Shown: positions 16,049-23,889, counted from the stretch's first letter. The stretch is 29,188 nt of DNA from Candidatus Thorarchaeota archaeon (GCA_016840385.1 JAEOSL010000037.1:1-29188); one strand, 5' to 3'. Notes: generated by a model from the letters alone, not told the origin. Program-made: numbers and translations.

Positions 16049-16954
16049 TCAATTGCCCTTCAACGCAGGTATTGTTTCTTCTGCAATCTTCTCAAACATT
16101 GGAATCTGATCCGGAGCAAAGAAGGGATAGAAGAACACTAGCTCGTTAATCCCTAATGCGGTGTATCTCTCAACAATCTCTCTGAATTGATCCTCAGATG
16201 CAAAAGCGGTATTTGCTTCAGCTCCAAAGACTAGCAAGGATTTCCTAAGAGTCCCTGGATCTCGACCAATCTTTTCACAATACTTGTCGAGATATGCAAT
16301 ACGCTTCTGAGTATTAGCTACAACCAGTTCATGAGGTGACCCAAAATCAGCTCCGAATGAAACCCATGTATCTGCTAGTTCTGCTGCGATTCTCAAAGAT
16401 GCCTTGATATGTGCTGCTACAACAAGCGGGGGTCTTGGTTTCTGTACTGGTCCTGGTGCCATTATCGCATCCTTGAGATTGTAGTATTTTCCTTCATAAC
16501 TCGATTTTATGTTGCTGAGAAGAGTGTCTACTATCTCCACCTGCTCTTTAAGTCGCTCAGTTCTCTCCTTGAATGGCCAGTCATCAATACCGGTCATAGT
16601 ATAAGATGGGTCAATATTTCCAGGAGCTCCAGCACCAATCCCAATTTCCAATCTTCCGTTTGAAATGTGATCGACAGTCATTGCTTGTCGTGCAAGGACT
16701 GCAGGGTGACGGAATGGAATTGATGTCACAAGTGTGCCTATTCTAATTCGCGATGTGCTAGCAGCCAATCCTGCTAATGTAGACCACCCGTCAAGCCAAG
16801 GGCTATCAGGATGAGCATAATTCACAAAATGATCTGCAATCCAAGTCGAGTCAAATCCTAATGACTCAAATTTCTGCCAGAGTTTGACTAATTCAGGATA
16901 TGGAAAATCCTGTAGTATCACTGCTCCAAATCGGAGTTCTTGTTTATTTTTCAA
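16049..16954 (-). CDS. luciferase-like (LLM) F420/FMN-dependent oxidoreductase
   Basis: This 301-aa TIM-barrel flavin/F420 enzyme shows typical elements: LRFGAVILQDFPY, WIADHF, RIRIGTLVTSIPFRHPAVLA, and GRLEIGIGAGAP (binding of the deazaflavin or flavin phosphate). In archaea this class usually uses F420; the substrate is unknown. The start is TTG at 16952-16954 with GAGGAAA just upstream and a TATATAAT box at 16997-17004. The dyad at 17012-17034 sits directly upstream of that TATA box and has a partner before the S9 peptidase gene. Confidence 0.88.
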   Translation of the reverse strand: MKNKQELRFGAVILQDFPYPELVKLWQKFESLGFDSTWIADHFVNYAHPDSPWLDGWSTLAGLAASTSRIRIGTLVTSIPFRHPAVLARQAMTVDHISNGRLEIGIGAGAPGNIDPSYTMTGIDDWPFKERTERLKEQVEIVDTLLSNIKSSYEGKYYNLKDAIMAPGPVQKPRPPLVVAAHIKASLRIAAELADTWVSFGADFGSPHELVVANTQKRIAYLDKYCEKIGRDPGTLRKSLLVFGAEANTAFASEDQFREIVERYTALGINELVFFYPFFAPDQIPMFEKIAEETIPALKGN

Positions 16955-16996
16955 ATTCGTTTCCTCTCCATTTTATCTATTGGATGCTATATTCGG

Positions 16997-17004
16997 TATA
17001 TAAT
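16997..17004 (-). promoter_or_regulatory. TATA box of the luciferase-like oxidoreductase gene
   Basis: On the minus strand this reads ATTATATA, about 45 bases before the TTG start. A transcript beginning about 25 bases downstream would have a leader of roughly 20 bases containing the GAGGAAA ribosome site. Confidence 0.55.
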
Positions 17005-17011
17005 CAGAAGT

Positions 17012-17034
17012 CACATTCGGAGGTCACACAATGT
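17012..17034. promoter_or_regulatory. dyad operator candidate, copy A
   Basis: A 23-base element begins CACATTCGGAGGTC and ends CACAATGT, with inverted ends CACATT/AATGTG. It matches 20 of 23 bases with copy B at 19186-19208. It lies 7 bases upstream of the TATA box of the luciferase-like gene, the expected position for an archaeal activator or repressor site. Confidence 0.5.
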
Positions 17035-17047
17035 GTTCATTTCCCAA

Positions 17048-19108
17048 TCAGAAATCATCCTTGAAGAAATCGAGATCTTCACCCAACAAGTAATGACAGA
17101 ACCAACGATATACCTGCAATATAATTGCGTAGTTATCTTGAGGAGCAATGAATCCATGACCTTTGCCGGGAAATGTGAACAGTTCTACTGGGATTCCTTT
17201 GTGCTTCAATGCCCTATACAGTTCCTGAGCACTGATGACAGTGATTCTCTCATCACTTTCACCATGTTGAATCAGCATTGGGGTCTTTGCTCTGTCAATT
17301 GCTGCGATTGGTGCACTCTTCACATACAATTCCCTGCTTTGAGGTTCATGAGGTGTGCCTGTGAGATGAATACAGTGTCTGTTGTCCGAGCCAATGTAGT
17401 AGATGTACCAACTACTTACACCAGCCATGACGTTTACTGCGGCAAATCTATCTGTATGCATTCCTCCGAAAGCTGAAAGATAACCTCCCTGACTACCCCC
17501 CATACTTCCAATCTTTGATTCATCAACATAACCTTGTGATATTAGATAATCAATGCCAGATTCAATATCCCACATATCACCAACACCTAGGTTATCATGA
17601 TTCAACTCCATGAATGCGCGACCTTTACCTAGGCCACCCCGATAATTTGGCTGGAGAATCAGAATACCTCTTGCAAGAAATGAATGCATAGGTCGATAGT
17701 ATTGATTCTCTAATAATGCAAAGTTGGAGCTACCTCGAGGACCCCCATGTGGATACACAATTAGGGGATACTTCTTCTTTGGATCGAAATTTGACGGTTT
17801 CCTCAAAAGGCCCTCTATCTCTGTACCATCTTTGCTGGTCCACTTAATAGATTCAACAGTTCCAAACTCAGTGTTGGAGTAAGTTTCTGTTTCATTCGTC
17901 AACCTTGTGAGTTCCCAACCATTTTCATTTGGAGTCCCATAGTATATCTCATGTAATTTTGTCGGAGAGAATCCCAAGAACCCAATATGGCCGCTCTGGG
18001 TCATCGTAAAGAAACCTTTAGGGTATACATCACCCATCGAATAGGTTTCGAATTCACCGTTCTCATCGATTTTACTAATTAGACACCTACTCTCTTCCCA
18101 GTGTAACAAGTAGATGCCAATTTTGGTCCAATTGACATGTATGGGATAGCGATCAATTTTCTCTGTAATGCAAACGAAATGGTTCTCAAGCCCAGGTTTG
18201 TCTAGTATACTCTCTGATTCCGCAATATCTAGAATCCAGAGGTCGGGTCGAGACTCTGGGATTTGCTCAATATCTCGTCCGATTAGTATGATTTTATTTC
18301 CATCAGGAGATACTTCACGAACCTTGTATCCTTTGGGTAATGCGAGCTTGACTAGTTTAACAGACGAGAGGGCATCATCAAGAGTTGAGTTATCCATTTT
18401 TCCTAGAATTTTATCAGGATTCAGTTCAATCATGAAACATGAGGTTTCATCTTCGAAAATTATCCCGGATCTTGTTTGACAGTTGAGAAAGATTCGGTTC
18501 TTCTCAGGTGATACAACGTATGAATCGATTGCAAGAGGTTCATCTAGAAGACTTGTGATTCCAAAGAAAGAGGGTATCTTCTTTACATTCTCTTCAGCAA
18601 AACTGGCTATCGACAATTCCAGATTCTGAATTGCTCTTTCACTACTAACATAAAACAATCCAGTATTGGGCATCTCATTTTCTACATGATTGAAATTGCC
18701 AACTCTGTTATTAGCTTCAAAATTAAGACCTGATGACGTGAAAACAAATCCATCTCCAAATACTTCGAAATTCTGAATTGACGATGGATGATCTGTTATC
18801 TGAATTGGTTCACCGACCAGATCACGATATACGTGTATCTGCGTGTTCCCAGATGGTTGAACTGGTTTCAAACAACAGATGCTGTTGCTTCCTAGCCATT
18901 TGATGTTCCTACTTCCTTTGAATAATCGATGCGTCGTTTTTGATTCTATATTGTAGATGTAACCTACAACATCGAATCCATTTGTCTTAAGATTTGGAAC
19001 ACCTTTGAGGTACATCACCTTTGAACAATCTGGTGAAACATATGGGTAGGGTCCATAAGCCGGAAGGGTTACTTGTTCCCTTATTGTAAGTCGCTTTTTC
19101 TCTTTCAC
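17048..19108 (-). CDS. S9 family serine peptidase (prolyl oligopeptidase / acylaminoacyl peptidase type)
   Basis: At 686 aa this is the usual size for the family. The N-terminal two thirds form a beta-propeller-like region of repeated strands, e.g. YVSPDCSKVMYL and VSPEKNRIFLNC. The C-terminal alpha/beta-hydrolase domain has YPHGGPRGSSNFALLENQ (oxyanion region), the nucleophile S539 in GSMGGSQGG, D619 in HGESDERI and H651 in GKGHGF. It cleaves short or N-acylated peptides in the cytoplasm; no signal peptide is seen. The start is GTG 19106-19108 with GGAG upstream. Dyad copy B lies about 80-100 bases before it. Confidence 0.92.
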   Translation of the reverse strand: MKEKKRLTIREQVTLPAYGPYPYVSPDCSKVMYLKGVPNLKTNGFDVVGYIYNIESKTTHRLFKGSRNIKWLGSNSICCLKPVQPSGNTQIHVYRDLVGEPIQITDHPSSIQNFEVFGDGFVFTSSGLNFEANNRVGNFNHVENEMPNTGLFYVSSERAIQNLELSIASFAEENVKKIPSFFGITSLLDEPLAIDSYVVSPEKNRIFLNCQTRSGIIFEDETSCFMIELNPDKILGKMDNSTLDDALSSVKLVKLALPKGYKVREVSPDGNKIILIGRDIEQIPESRPDLWILDIAESESILDKPGLENHFVCITEKIDRYPIHVNWTKIGIYLLHWEESRCLISKIDENGEFETYSMGDVYPKGFFTMTQSGHIGFLGFSPTKLHEIYYGTPNENGWELTRLTNETETYSNTEFGTVESIKWTSKDGTEIEGLLRKPSNFDPKKKYPLIVYPHGGPRGSSNFALLENQYYRPMHSFLARGILILQPNYRGGLGKGRAFMELNHDNLGVGDMWDIESGIDYLISQGYVDESKIGSMGGSQGGYLSAFGGMHTDRFAAVNVMAGVSSWYIYYIGSDNRHCIHLTGTPHEPQSRELYVKSAPIAAIDRAKTPMLIQHGESDERITVISAQELYRALKHKGIPVELFTFPGKGHGFIAPQDNYAIILQVYRWFCHYLLGEDLDFFKDDF

Positions 19109-19185
19109 AATGCTCGCTCCAAGTTCATCATGACCATCACTATCCGAAAATCTTCGAGTAATAAAGCACCGTCACAAATGGAGAA

Positions 19186-19208
19186 CACATTATGAGGTCG
19201 CACAATGT
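19186..19208. promoter_or_regulatory. dyad operator candidate, copy B
   Basis: This element begins CACATTATGAGGTC and ends CACAATGT, 20 of 23 bases identical to copy A at 17012-17034. It stands upstream of the S9 peptidase gene, followed (minus strand) by a TATA-like GCTTTATTAC around 19158-19167. The shared element suggests joint regulation of the peptidase and the luciferase-like enzyme. Confidence 0.5.
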
Positions 19209-19251
19209 TACAATCTACGCAATATCGCACAGATAGAAATGGAAGAAAGAA

Positions 19252-19737
19252 TCATTCAGACAACTTCAGAATAATATCCCTAGCATTCTCATTAAGACCG
19301 GTCAATATCATAAGTTTGCCAGATGTAGGATCTCGAATTCGCGCCTGATAGAAAGTTTTTGCACCTTCGCTGTATGTGGATTTCATTTCTAGAAAGTCAT
19401 CCAACTGCACACCTTGAAAAGATTCGAGTGGAATCTGATTCTGGAGTAGTCCACCTCTTGCTTCAACGATTCTGGTGTTAGTTAGATAATACCTAGTCCT
19501 TCTAGAGTTGACAAATTCAAGTATAGTTAGAGCAAGTCCGATTAGAACAATGAAGAGAAGGAAATTCCCTACGAAGGAACCTAATGCAGCGTAGGCCAAT
19601 AGGATAACCCAGGGAGAACCAACAATACAACAAGCACCACCAAGCATCCACCTAGCAGCCATACCTGCGCGTTGGCTCCAAACTACTTCTTCACCAGAAT
19701 TCAAACCTTCTTCTGGAGGGGGAAAATCTTCGAACAA
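19252..19737 (-). CDS. membrane protein with bacterial-type PH (bPH2-like) domain
   Basis: This protein of about 161 aa has an acidic start (EDFPPPEEGLNSGEEVVW), a hydrophobic hairpin (WMLGGACCIVGSPWVILLAY and GNFLLFIVLIGLALTILEF), then a PH-like domain with TRYYLTNTRIVEARGGLLQ and the ending SGKLMILTGLNENARDIIL. Such proteins are small membrane-associated scaffolds. The start is TTG 19735-19737, chosen because AGAGGT precedes it by 6 bases. An upstream ATG at 19881 would force translation through the tRNA-like fragment at 19814-19843. Confidence 0.75.
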   Translation of the reverse strand: MFEDFPPPEEGLNSGEEVVWSQRAGMAARWMLGGACCIVGSPWVILLAYAALGSFVGNFLLFIVLIGLALTILEFVNSRRTRYYLTNTRIVEARGGLLQNQIPLESFQGVQLDDFLEMKSTYSEGAKTFYQARIRDPTSGKLMILTGLNENARDIILKLSE

Positions 19738-19813
19738 ATCAGTACCTCTACGCTTTGTAAATTTGGTATGGTCATTTGCTCCTATTATCTTTAGGCATTC
19801 AAAAATGAAAAAG

Positions 19814-19843
19814 ATGGGGCCCGAAGGGGGAATCGAACCCCCG
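19814..19843 (-). repeat. displaced, intronless copy of the tRNA-His 3' part (att-like repeat / tRNA pseudogene)
   Basis: Thirty bases match the 3' part of the tRNA-His gene at 22294-22398 with its 30-base intron removed: T stem and loop, acceptor 3' strand, C73 and CCA. Orientation is the same. Further 5' the resemblance decays: GAGTGG and ATTGGGGT sit at comparable positions, but no 5' acceptor strand can pair with TTCGGGC. It therefore cannot be a functional tRNA. It brackets the 2.5 kb segment up to tRNA-His. Confidence 0.75.
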
Positions 19844-19892
19844 CATAGACCCCAATGTGCTCTTATTCCTGGCAGACCCACTCAAAGGTCAA

Positions 19893-21842
19893 TTAGATTG
19901 TGGGAGTATATGATACCCATCCACCAATGTCACAGACTGCATAGTTGAAATATTGGTAGTTGAATACCTGACCTAAACCACCGTTATCTCTGTACCATTG
20001 TGTCCATGCAGGTTCGGTTCCAAATGGTGTATCCCACGTAGTGTCTAGGAATAGCCACCATCCATTGTCATATTTTGGTCCATCAGCACCAAAACCATAT
20101 CCCATATTACCAACAGGCAAAGCTCCCCACGCATTATCCCACCATACCATAAGAACACCATGATAGAGTCCAGTGCCTAAACCATCTCCATTCCAAGTTG
20201 GGTCGTGGATCACAACCATCATTGCTTCGTAGCCACAAGATTCTAAGTATGCGGCGGCGAGCATAGCTTGGTCTTCACAATCACCCATTGTTCTGAAAGC
20301 GGTTTCAACTGGGAATTTGATGTAATCCCAATCATAAGGAATTCGGTCTCTGTCCAAAGTTGTATCGTATTCGTAGTCGATTGCTGTGTTACACTGACTA
20401 ATAATTAAGCTTATGTCAGTTAGTGCGTTTCCGGTTATTACATCCCAACCAAAATACAGAAGCCCGTTATCATCCAAAAGATGCGCTAGGCATCTAGCAG
20501 CAAGAATACAAGTATCATTTCCTTCACCACCGTAGGGTGTTAGAACATTTGCAAGTGCGTTTGATACATCACTAAACCAAATGTCAGGTTGTCCATAGGG
20601 TAAAGTATCCTGTGTGTAAATAACATCATCAAACACAGAAGAGGAATCGTGTAGAATTACATCACGACAAAATCGTGTGAACTCTGACCAATAACCTGTG
20701 ATGTTTCCTTCAGCTATTTTGTCTTGCACATAGAAATCTTCGAAGTAATATCGACGGACTGCTTCGGCAAAGATCCCGTATTGTACTGGTAGTATTGATT
20801 GTCTAATCCAAGTTGCCAACGTGTCATACGACTGTTGGAGCAAATCGAAATCTGCTTGTAACAGAACATAAGATGCATCAAGAACCCAGTATGCTGTATT
20901 GAGTGCATCATAATCTAACTGGAGCTGGGATAGTTCCAGTTGACAAGCATCGTACTGTGATTGCAAAGCTATGTAGGCAAGATTTAGAATATCATATTCA
21001 GATTGCAGCACTAGATAATCTTGCTCCAATGTGTTATAGTTCATTAGCAAGATATCGTACTGACTTTGCAGTGTGTCATAGCTATCCTGAAGATTGTCGT
21101 AGTTGACTTGAAGAGCCTGATGTGCTGCCCAAAGTGTATTGTAATTCAGCCATAAGGAATCGTAGTCAGATTGTAGTGCATCATAGTCTGCTTGAAGTTG
21201 TGTGTAGCTTGCTAGTAACACACCATAGGCTGTTTCAAGTGCATTATAGTCTATGAGGAGTTGATCGTAATCAGCTTGTAATATCGTGTGTTCTGCTACA
21301 AGTTGGTCATATGATGTACTTAGCGAATCATACATAGTCGAAAGAAAATCATATGCATCAACTAGATTGTAGTAGGTCATGTTGAGTGCTGAGTATTGAT
21401 CTATTAGAGTTTGGAGTGTTGCATCTAGAACATCGTAGTCACCCATTAGAATGTAGTAGGTGATGTTCAATGCTTCGAATCCTGCTAACAGGTTTAGATA
21501 TGTTTGGTTCAAAGATACTAGCTGCGAGGAGGTATCTTCGAGTGTTTGTGCTAACTCGTCACAACTCTCCATAAGGATTGAGTGTGTGGAAAGTAGTAAC
21601 GTGTAGGTTGTATTCAACTGGTCATACTCGGTCACCTTTGCCTCGTACTGACCATATACTGTTTCGTAGTCTTCGATTGCCTGCGCGTAGAGCGCATCGA
21701 AGCCTTCGTATTCCGTTAGTAAATCTTGGTATTCAGAATTCAAGTTGGAAAAGCTCATCTGCTGAACAGCAGTGATACTACCAACACCAAGAATCCCAAT
21801 TGTAAGTGCTACCATTATGATTTTAGTAACATTGCTTTCCAT
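19893..21842 (-). CDS. membrane-anchored coiled-coil protein with transglutaminase-like domain
   Basis: This 649-aa protein has an N-terminal membrane anchor (KIIMVALTIGILGVGSITAV), then about 310 residues of heptad repeats in which tyrosine recurs nearly every seventh residue (units such as LQSDYDS, LQSQYDI, LQADYDQ). The C-terminal domain of about 300 residues has a transglutaminase/papain-like triad: C522 in MGDCEDQAM, H561 in LYHGVLMV and D600 in LFLDTTWD. The catalytic domain should face outside on a long stalk and could cleave or cross-link peptide or surface protein. It is the main cargo of the tRNA-His-bracketed segment. Start ATG 21842. Confidence 0.85.
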   Translation of the reverse strand: MESNVTKIIMVALTIGILGVGSITAVQQMSFSNLNSEYQDLLTEYEGFDALYAQAIEDYETVYGQYEAKVTEYDQLNTTYTLLLSTHSILMESCDELAQTLEDTSSQLVSLNQTYLNLLAGFEALNITYYILMGDYDVLDATLQTLIDQYSALNMTYYNLVDAYDFLSTMYDSLSTSYDQLVAEHTILQADYDQLLIDYNALETAYGVLLASYTQLQADYDALQSDYDSLWLNYNTLWAAHQALQVNYDNLQDSYDTLQSQYDILLMNYNTLEQDYLVLQSEYDILNLAYIALQSQYDACQLELSQLQLDYDALNTAYWVLDASYVLLQADFDLLQQSYDTLATWIRQSILPVQYGIFAEAVRRYYFEDFYVQDKIAEGNITGYWSEFTRFCRDVILHDSSSVFDDVIYTQDTLPYGQPDIWFSDVSNALANVLTPYGGEGNDTCILAARCLAHLLDDNGLLYFGWDVITGNALTDISLIISQCNTAIDYEYDTTLDRDRIPYDWDYIKFPVETAFRTMGDCEDQAMLAAAYLESCGYEAMMVVIHDPTWNGDGLGTGLYHGVLMVWWDNAWGALPVGNMGYGFGADGPKYDNGWWLFLDTTWDTPFGTEPAWTQWYRDNGGLGQVFNYQYFNYAVCDIGGWVSYTPTI

Positions 21843-21905
21843 TTGTAATTACGTCCTAATCCATTTTAGAGTTTTCAAATTTCACTTTTATTTTACATAA
21901 CTCAT

Positions 21906-22190
21906 CTAATTCATAACGTGTATCAATCTTCTATCCAAGCTGAATCGTAGAATATGCCATGGGATGTGCTGTGGATGAACCACCATGATGTGCCCATACG
22001 ACGAAAAATCTACAAATGGATCAGCAGCTAATAACGTATCATCTACAAAACAACAACTATCATTGTCGTCATCATAATCATCTGTCGCACCAGATGTATC
22101 TCCTTTTGTGCCGTCGTACGCCTTTGTGTTACCAACGATGACTACTATTAGAAATAACCCGCTATATGATTTTGAAAACTGCTGCTTCAA
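21906..22190 (-). CDS. small predicted exported or anchored protein
   Basis: The protein is about 94 aa: a short basic start, a hydrophobic core (SGLFLIVVIVGNTKA), then a very acidic stretch (TDDYDDDNDSCCFVDD) and a basic end. I prefer TTG 22188-22190 because GGAGG lies 7 bases upstream; ATG 22206-22208 in the same frame would add six residues. A strong TATA-like run (CTATATATAGATA, 22248-22260) on its upstream side supports transcription. No family recognised. It shares the tRNA-His-bracketed segment with the transglutaminase-like gene. Confidence 0.5.
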   Translation of the reverse strand: MKQQFSKSYSGLFLIVVIVGNTKAYDGTKGDTSGATDDYDDDNDSCCFVDDTLLAADPFVDFSSYGHIMVVHPQHIPWHILRFSLDRRLIHVMN

Positions 22191-22247
22191 TGCAAATCCT
22201 CCAACCATGAAAAGAATCAGATTGTGAGCGGGAGGCCCGTCAGAGCG

Positions 22248-22260
22248 CTATATATAGATA
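22248..22260 (-). promoter_or_regulatory. TATA box upstream of the small exported-protein gene
   Basis: Minus-strand TATCTATATATAG lies between the tRNA-His 3' end and the small gene. A start about 25 bases downstream gives a leader of 20-40 bases that includes the GGAGG ribosome site. Confidence 0.55.
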
Positions 22261-22293
22261 CTTTTCAATTCTAAAAAGGGATTTTAAAGTAAA

Positions 22294-22398
22294 TGGGGCC
22301 CGAAGGGGGATATTCGAATCTCGCAGGAATTGCGAAATCTATCGAACCCCCGTCAGAGGAACCACAATCCTCTATGCTGCCGTTACACCACTCGGGCC
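22294..22398 (-). tRNA. tRNA-His (anticodon GTG) with a 30-nt T-loop intron
   Basis: The acceptor stem GCCCGAG/TTCGGGC is preceded by an encoded extra G (G-1) facing discriminator C73, the hallmark of tRNA-His, and CCA is encoded. The anticodon arm AGAGGA-TTGTGGT-TCCTCT gives GTG. The T loop is interrupted at 22311-22340; removing those 30 bases restores GGGGG-TTCGATT-CCCCC and a 75-nt tRNA. The intron can form an inner helix (ATTTCGCA/TGCGAGAT) next to an outer TTCGA/TCGAA helix, resembling a relaxed bulge-helix-bulge. A TATA-like AAATTATAG (22424-22432) lies about 30 bases upstream. Confidence 0.92.
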
Positions 22399-22565
22399 AT
22401 GGATATCGCAGCGAATTCAGGCTCTATAATTTCGACTTATTAGGTTATCCTTGGGTAATAGAAATTTGGTGAACTGGAACTTAGATGATTTATCAAACTG
22501 CACCTTCTTTGGGAAGTTCAGAGAACAAAAGTAGACCTGATATGAAAAGTAAAGACAAAAGGGAC

Positions 22566-22655
22566 CGGGCATATGATGATTGTAAAAGGCTCCAATTCGC
22601 AGTAGGAGTCGAGTACGGAATGAGGATAGTGCCACATTAACGCATCATATGCCCG
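22566..22655. ncRNA. candidate structured RNA closed by a perfect 13-bp stem
   Basis: CGGGCATATGATG (22566-22578) is the exact reverse complement of 22643-22655, enclosing 64 bases. Inside, GGCTCC (22588-22593) can pair with GGAGTC (22605-22610), one G-U. The stretch 22399-22682 has no convincing gene; besides the tRNA-His promoter this is its only structure. AT-rich DNA (GATATGAAAAG, about 22540-22550) lies upstream on the plus strand. I do not recognise 5S, SRP, RNase P or complete C/D-box features. It may also be a DNA-level inverted repeat. Confidence 0.4.
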
Positions 22656-22682
22656 AGCTTTTGCCTGTAGTCGAGGAGGATA

Positions 22683-22820
22683 CTAGCGATCGTAGCGTAC
22701 ACCAGTTGAAGCTGCATGAGCTCCACCAGTGTGTCTTCGTTTCATTGAAGTGAACTGCTTGTATTCCAGTTGACTTCGCTCTTCGTTGCGTTTTTGTCCA
22801 CGTGCGCGTCGTATCATCAT
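22683..22820 (-). CDS. small basic protein, 45 aa
   Basis: The frame begins MMIRRARGQKRNEERSQLEY and ends GGAHAASTGVRYDR, with many Arg/Lys and no hydrophobic segment, like a ribosomal or nucleic-acid-binding peptide. Two adjacent ATGs (22820, 22817) could serve as starts. AT-rich TATA-like sequence (22832-22858) lies just upstream. A second frame of 102 codons (22645-22953) overlaps it, but its composition looks less protein-like. No family recognised; moderate to low certainty that it is expressed. Confidence 0.4.
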   Translation of the reverse strand: MMIRRARGQKRNEERSQLEYKQFTSMKRRHTGGAHAASTGVRYDR

Positions 22821-22962
22821 GGTAATTCAAGAATAATATAACACAATTCGAATATCTATCAGTGGTTGAAACTCCTTGCGTTAATGGGAAGTATATATGT
22901 CGATTTTGGGAAAATTCCGAAACAATCATTTCAGAAAGTGCAATTAGCGGCAAAATGATGCT

Positions 22963-23889
22963 TTATTCCTTTTCTTGGTCTAGGAGCTGGTCCAATTTGA
23001 TTTGTGATAGAAAGGGGAATTTTCCGTTTGAGAAAGCAACCATGGTCGTACTAGATTCAATGAATTCTGCCTCATGAAGTTCACTTGATATTCGCTCAGC
23101 CTCTTGGAGGTCTTTCACAACAAATTCGGCAATCATCATTGGTTCTGTAGCAGATGCGAATGGTGACCAGAATTCAATTGGATACTTGTCGTACAACCAA
23201 TTCCGGAGTTTAGGTAAGGAGATTTTCTTCTCATTCCAGCGTATTCGAATGTGTATATTGACAAGAGAACCAGCTGCAAGATCTGGACGGCCTATGAATT
23301 TGACTTTCCCACCCTCAGTAATCTCACGCAATGCCCTTCGTACTGTCTTCGGAGAGATATTGGTCTTTTGAGCTATCTCTGATGTTTGCATTAGTGGATT
23401 ATCACGCAGGGCTTGAAGGACTTTGATATGTAGATTAGCAAACTCCCCAGTAAGAATCTCTTGATCAGCCAGAACTACATAGAGATCAACATCTTCAACT
23501 TCATCGAGATTCCTGAGAAATGTACTAACTTCATTCAACATTTCTGTACCAATGAACTCACCCCATAGAAGGTAAGCTCCACCCTTTACTGTAGCGATTG
23601 TGCTGATGTGTCCGACGAGTGGACTAGCACCCATAATTTTCACAAAGTCTTTGGAGTTTTCTGTCCCATTTGTAAGAACAACTGCTTGATACGATTCAGC
23701 ACCGATAGCACCTGGAGCATATGCGATAAGAAATTGGGAGAGGACACCACTGTCAATCAAATTATTCACACGATTTTTCACTGCATTAGGAGTCAGATTC
23801 ACAATACGAGCAAGAGCCTCGTAACTAATCCTGCAGTTTGCATGTGCCATTTGTATGATTGTTCGATCGATAGCATCCAATCTTACCAC
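22963..23889 (-). CDS. AsnC-type regulator with two winged-helix domains
   Basis: This 308-aa protein is twice the length of a normal Lrp/AsnC protein. An N-terminal AsnC HTH (LDAIDRTIIQMAHANCRISY with recognition helix TPNAVKNRVNNLIDSGVL) is followed by a ligand-type domain ending in VEDVDLYVVLADQEI. Then comes a second winged helix (KVLQALRDNPLMQTSEIAQK, SPKTVRRALREI, GKVKFIG) and a further C-terminal domain. The start is GTG 23887-23889. It is divergent from the aminotransferase gene, whose start is about 125 bases away, and probably regulates it. Confidence 0.85.
   Translation of the reverse strand: MVRLDAIDRTIIQMAHANCRISYEALARIVNLTPNAVKNRVNNLIDSGVLSQFLIAYAPGAIGAESYQAVVLTNGTENSKDFVKIMGASPLVGHISTIATVKGGAYLLWGEFIGTEMLNEVSTFLRNLDEVEDVDLYVVLADQEILTGEFANLHIKVLQALRDNPLMQTSEIAQKTNISPKTVRRALREITEGGKVKFIGRPDLAAGSLVNIHIRIRWNEKKISLPKLRNWLYDKYPIEFWSPFASATEPMMIAEFVVKDLQEAERISSELHEAEFIESSTTMVAFSNGKFPFLSQIKLDQLLDQEKE

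Noticed and set aside
19738..19881. N-terminal extension of the PH-domain protein from ATG 19881
   Set aside because: It would be translated through the tRNA-His-like fragment, and the encoded residues look unlike protein; TTG 19737 has a good AGAGGT site.
19814..19885. A complete functional tRNA on the minus strand
   Set aside because: The 3' half looks like tRNA-His, but no 5' acceptor strand pairs with TTCGGGC and the anticodon arm is malformed.
20870..21760. DNA tandem repeat or CRISPR-like array
   Set aside because: The periodicity comes from protein heptads; the DNA units are 21-base multiples with varied sequence and no identical repeats or spacers.
22573..22579. C/D-box RNA, because ATGATGA resembles a C box
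   Set aside because: No CTGA D box lies near the opposite stem on either strand.
22417..22635. 72-codon minus-strand frame
   Set aside because: Composition is not protein-like, and it runs through the inverted repeat; no promoter or ribosome site was seen.
22645..22953. 102-codon minus-strand frame
   Set aside because: It has unlikely composition and no recognisable motif; the overlapping 45-residue basic frame seemed better supported, though neither is certain.
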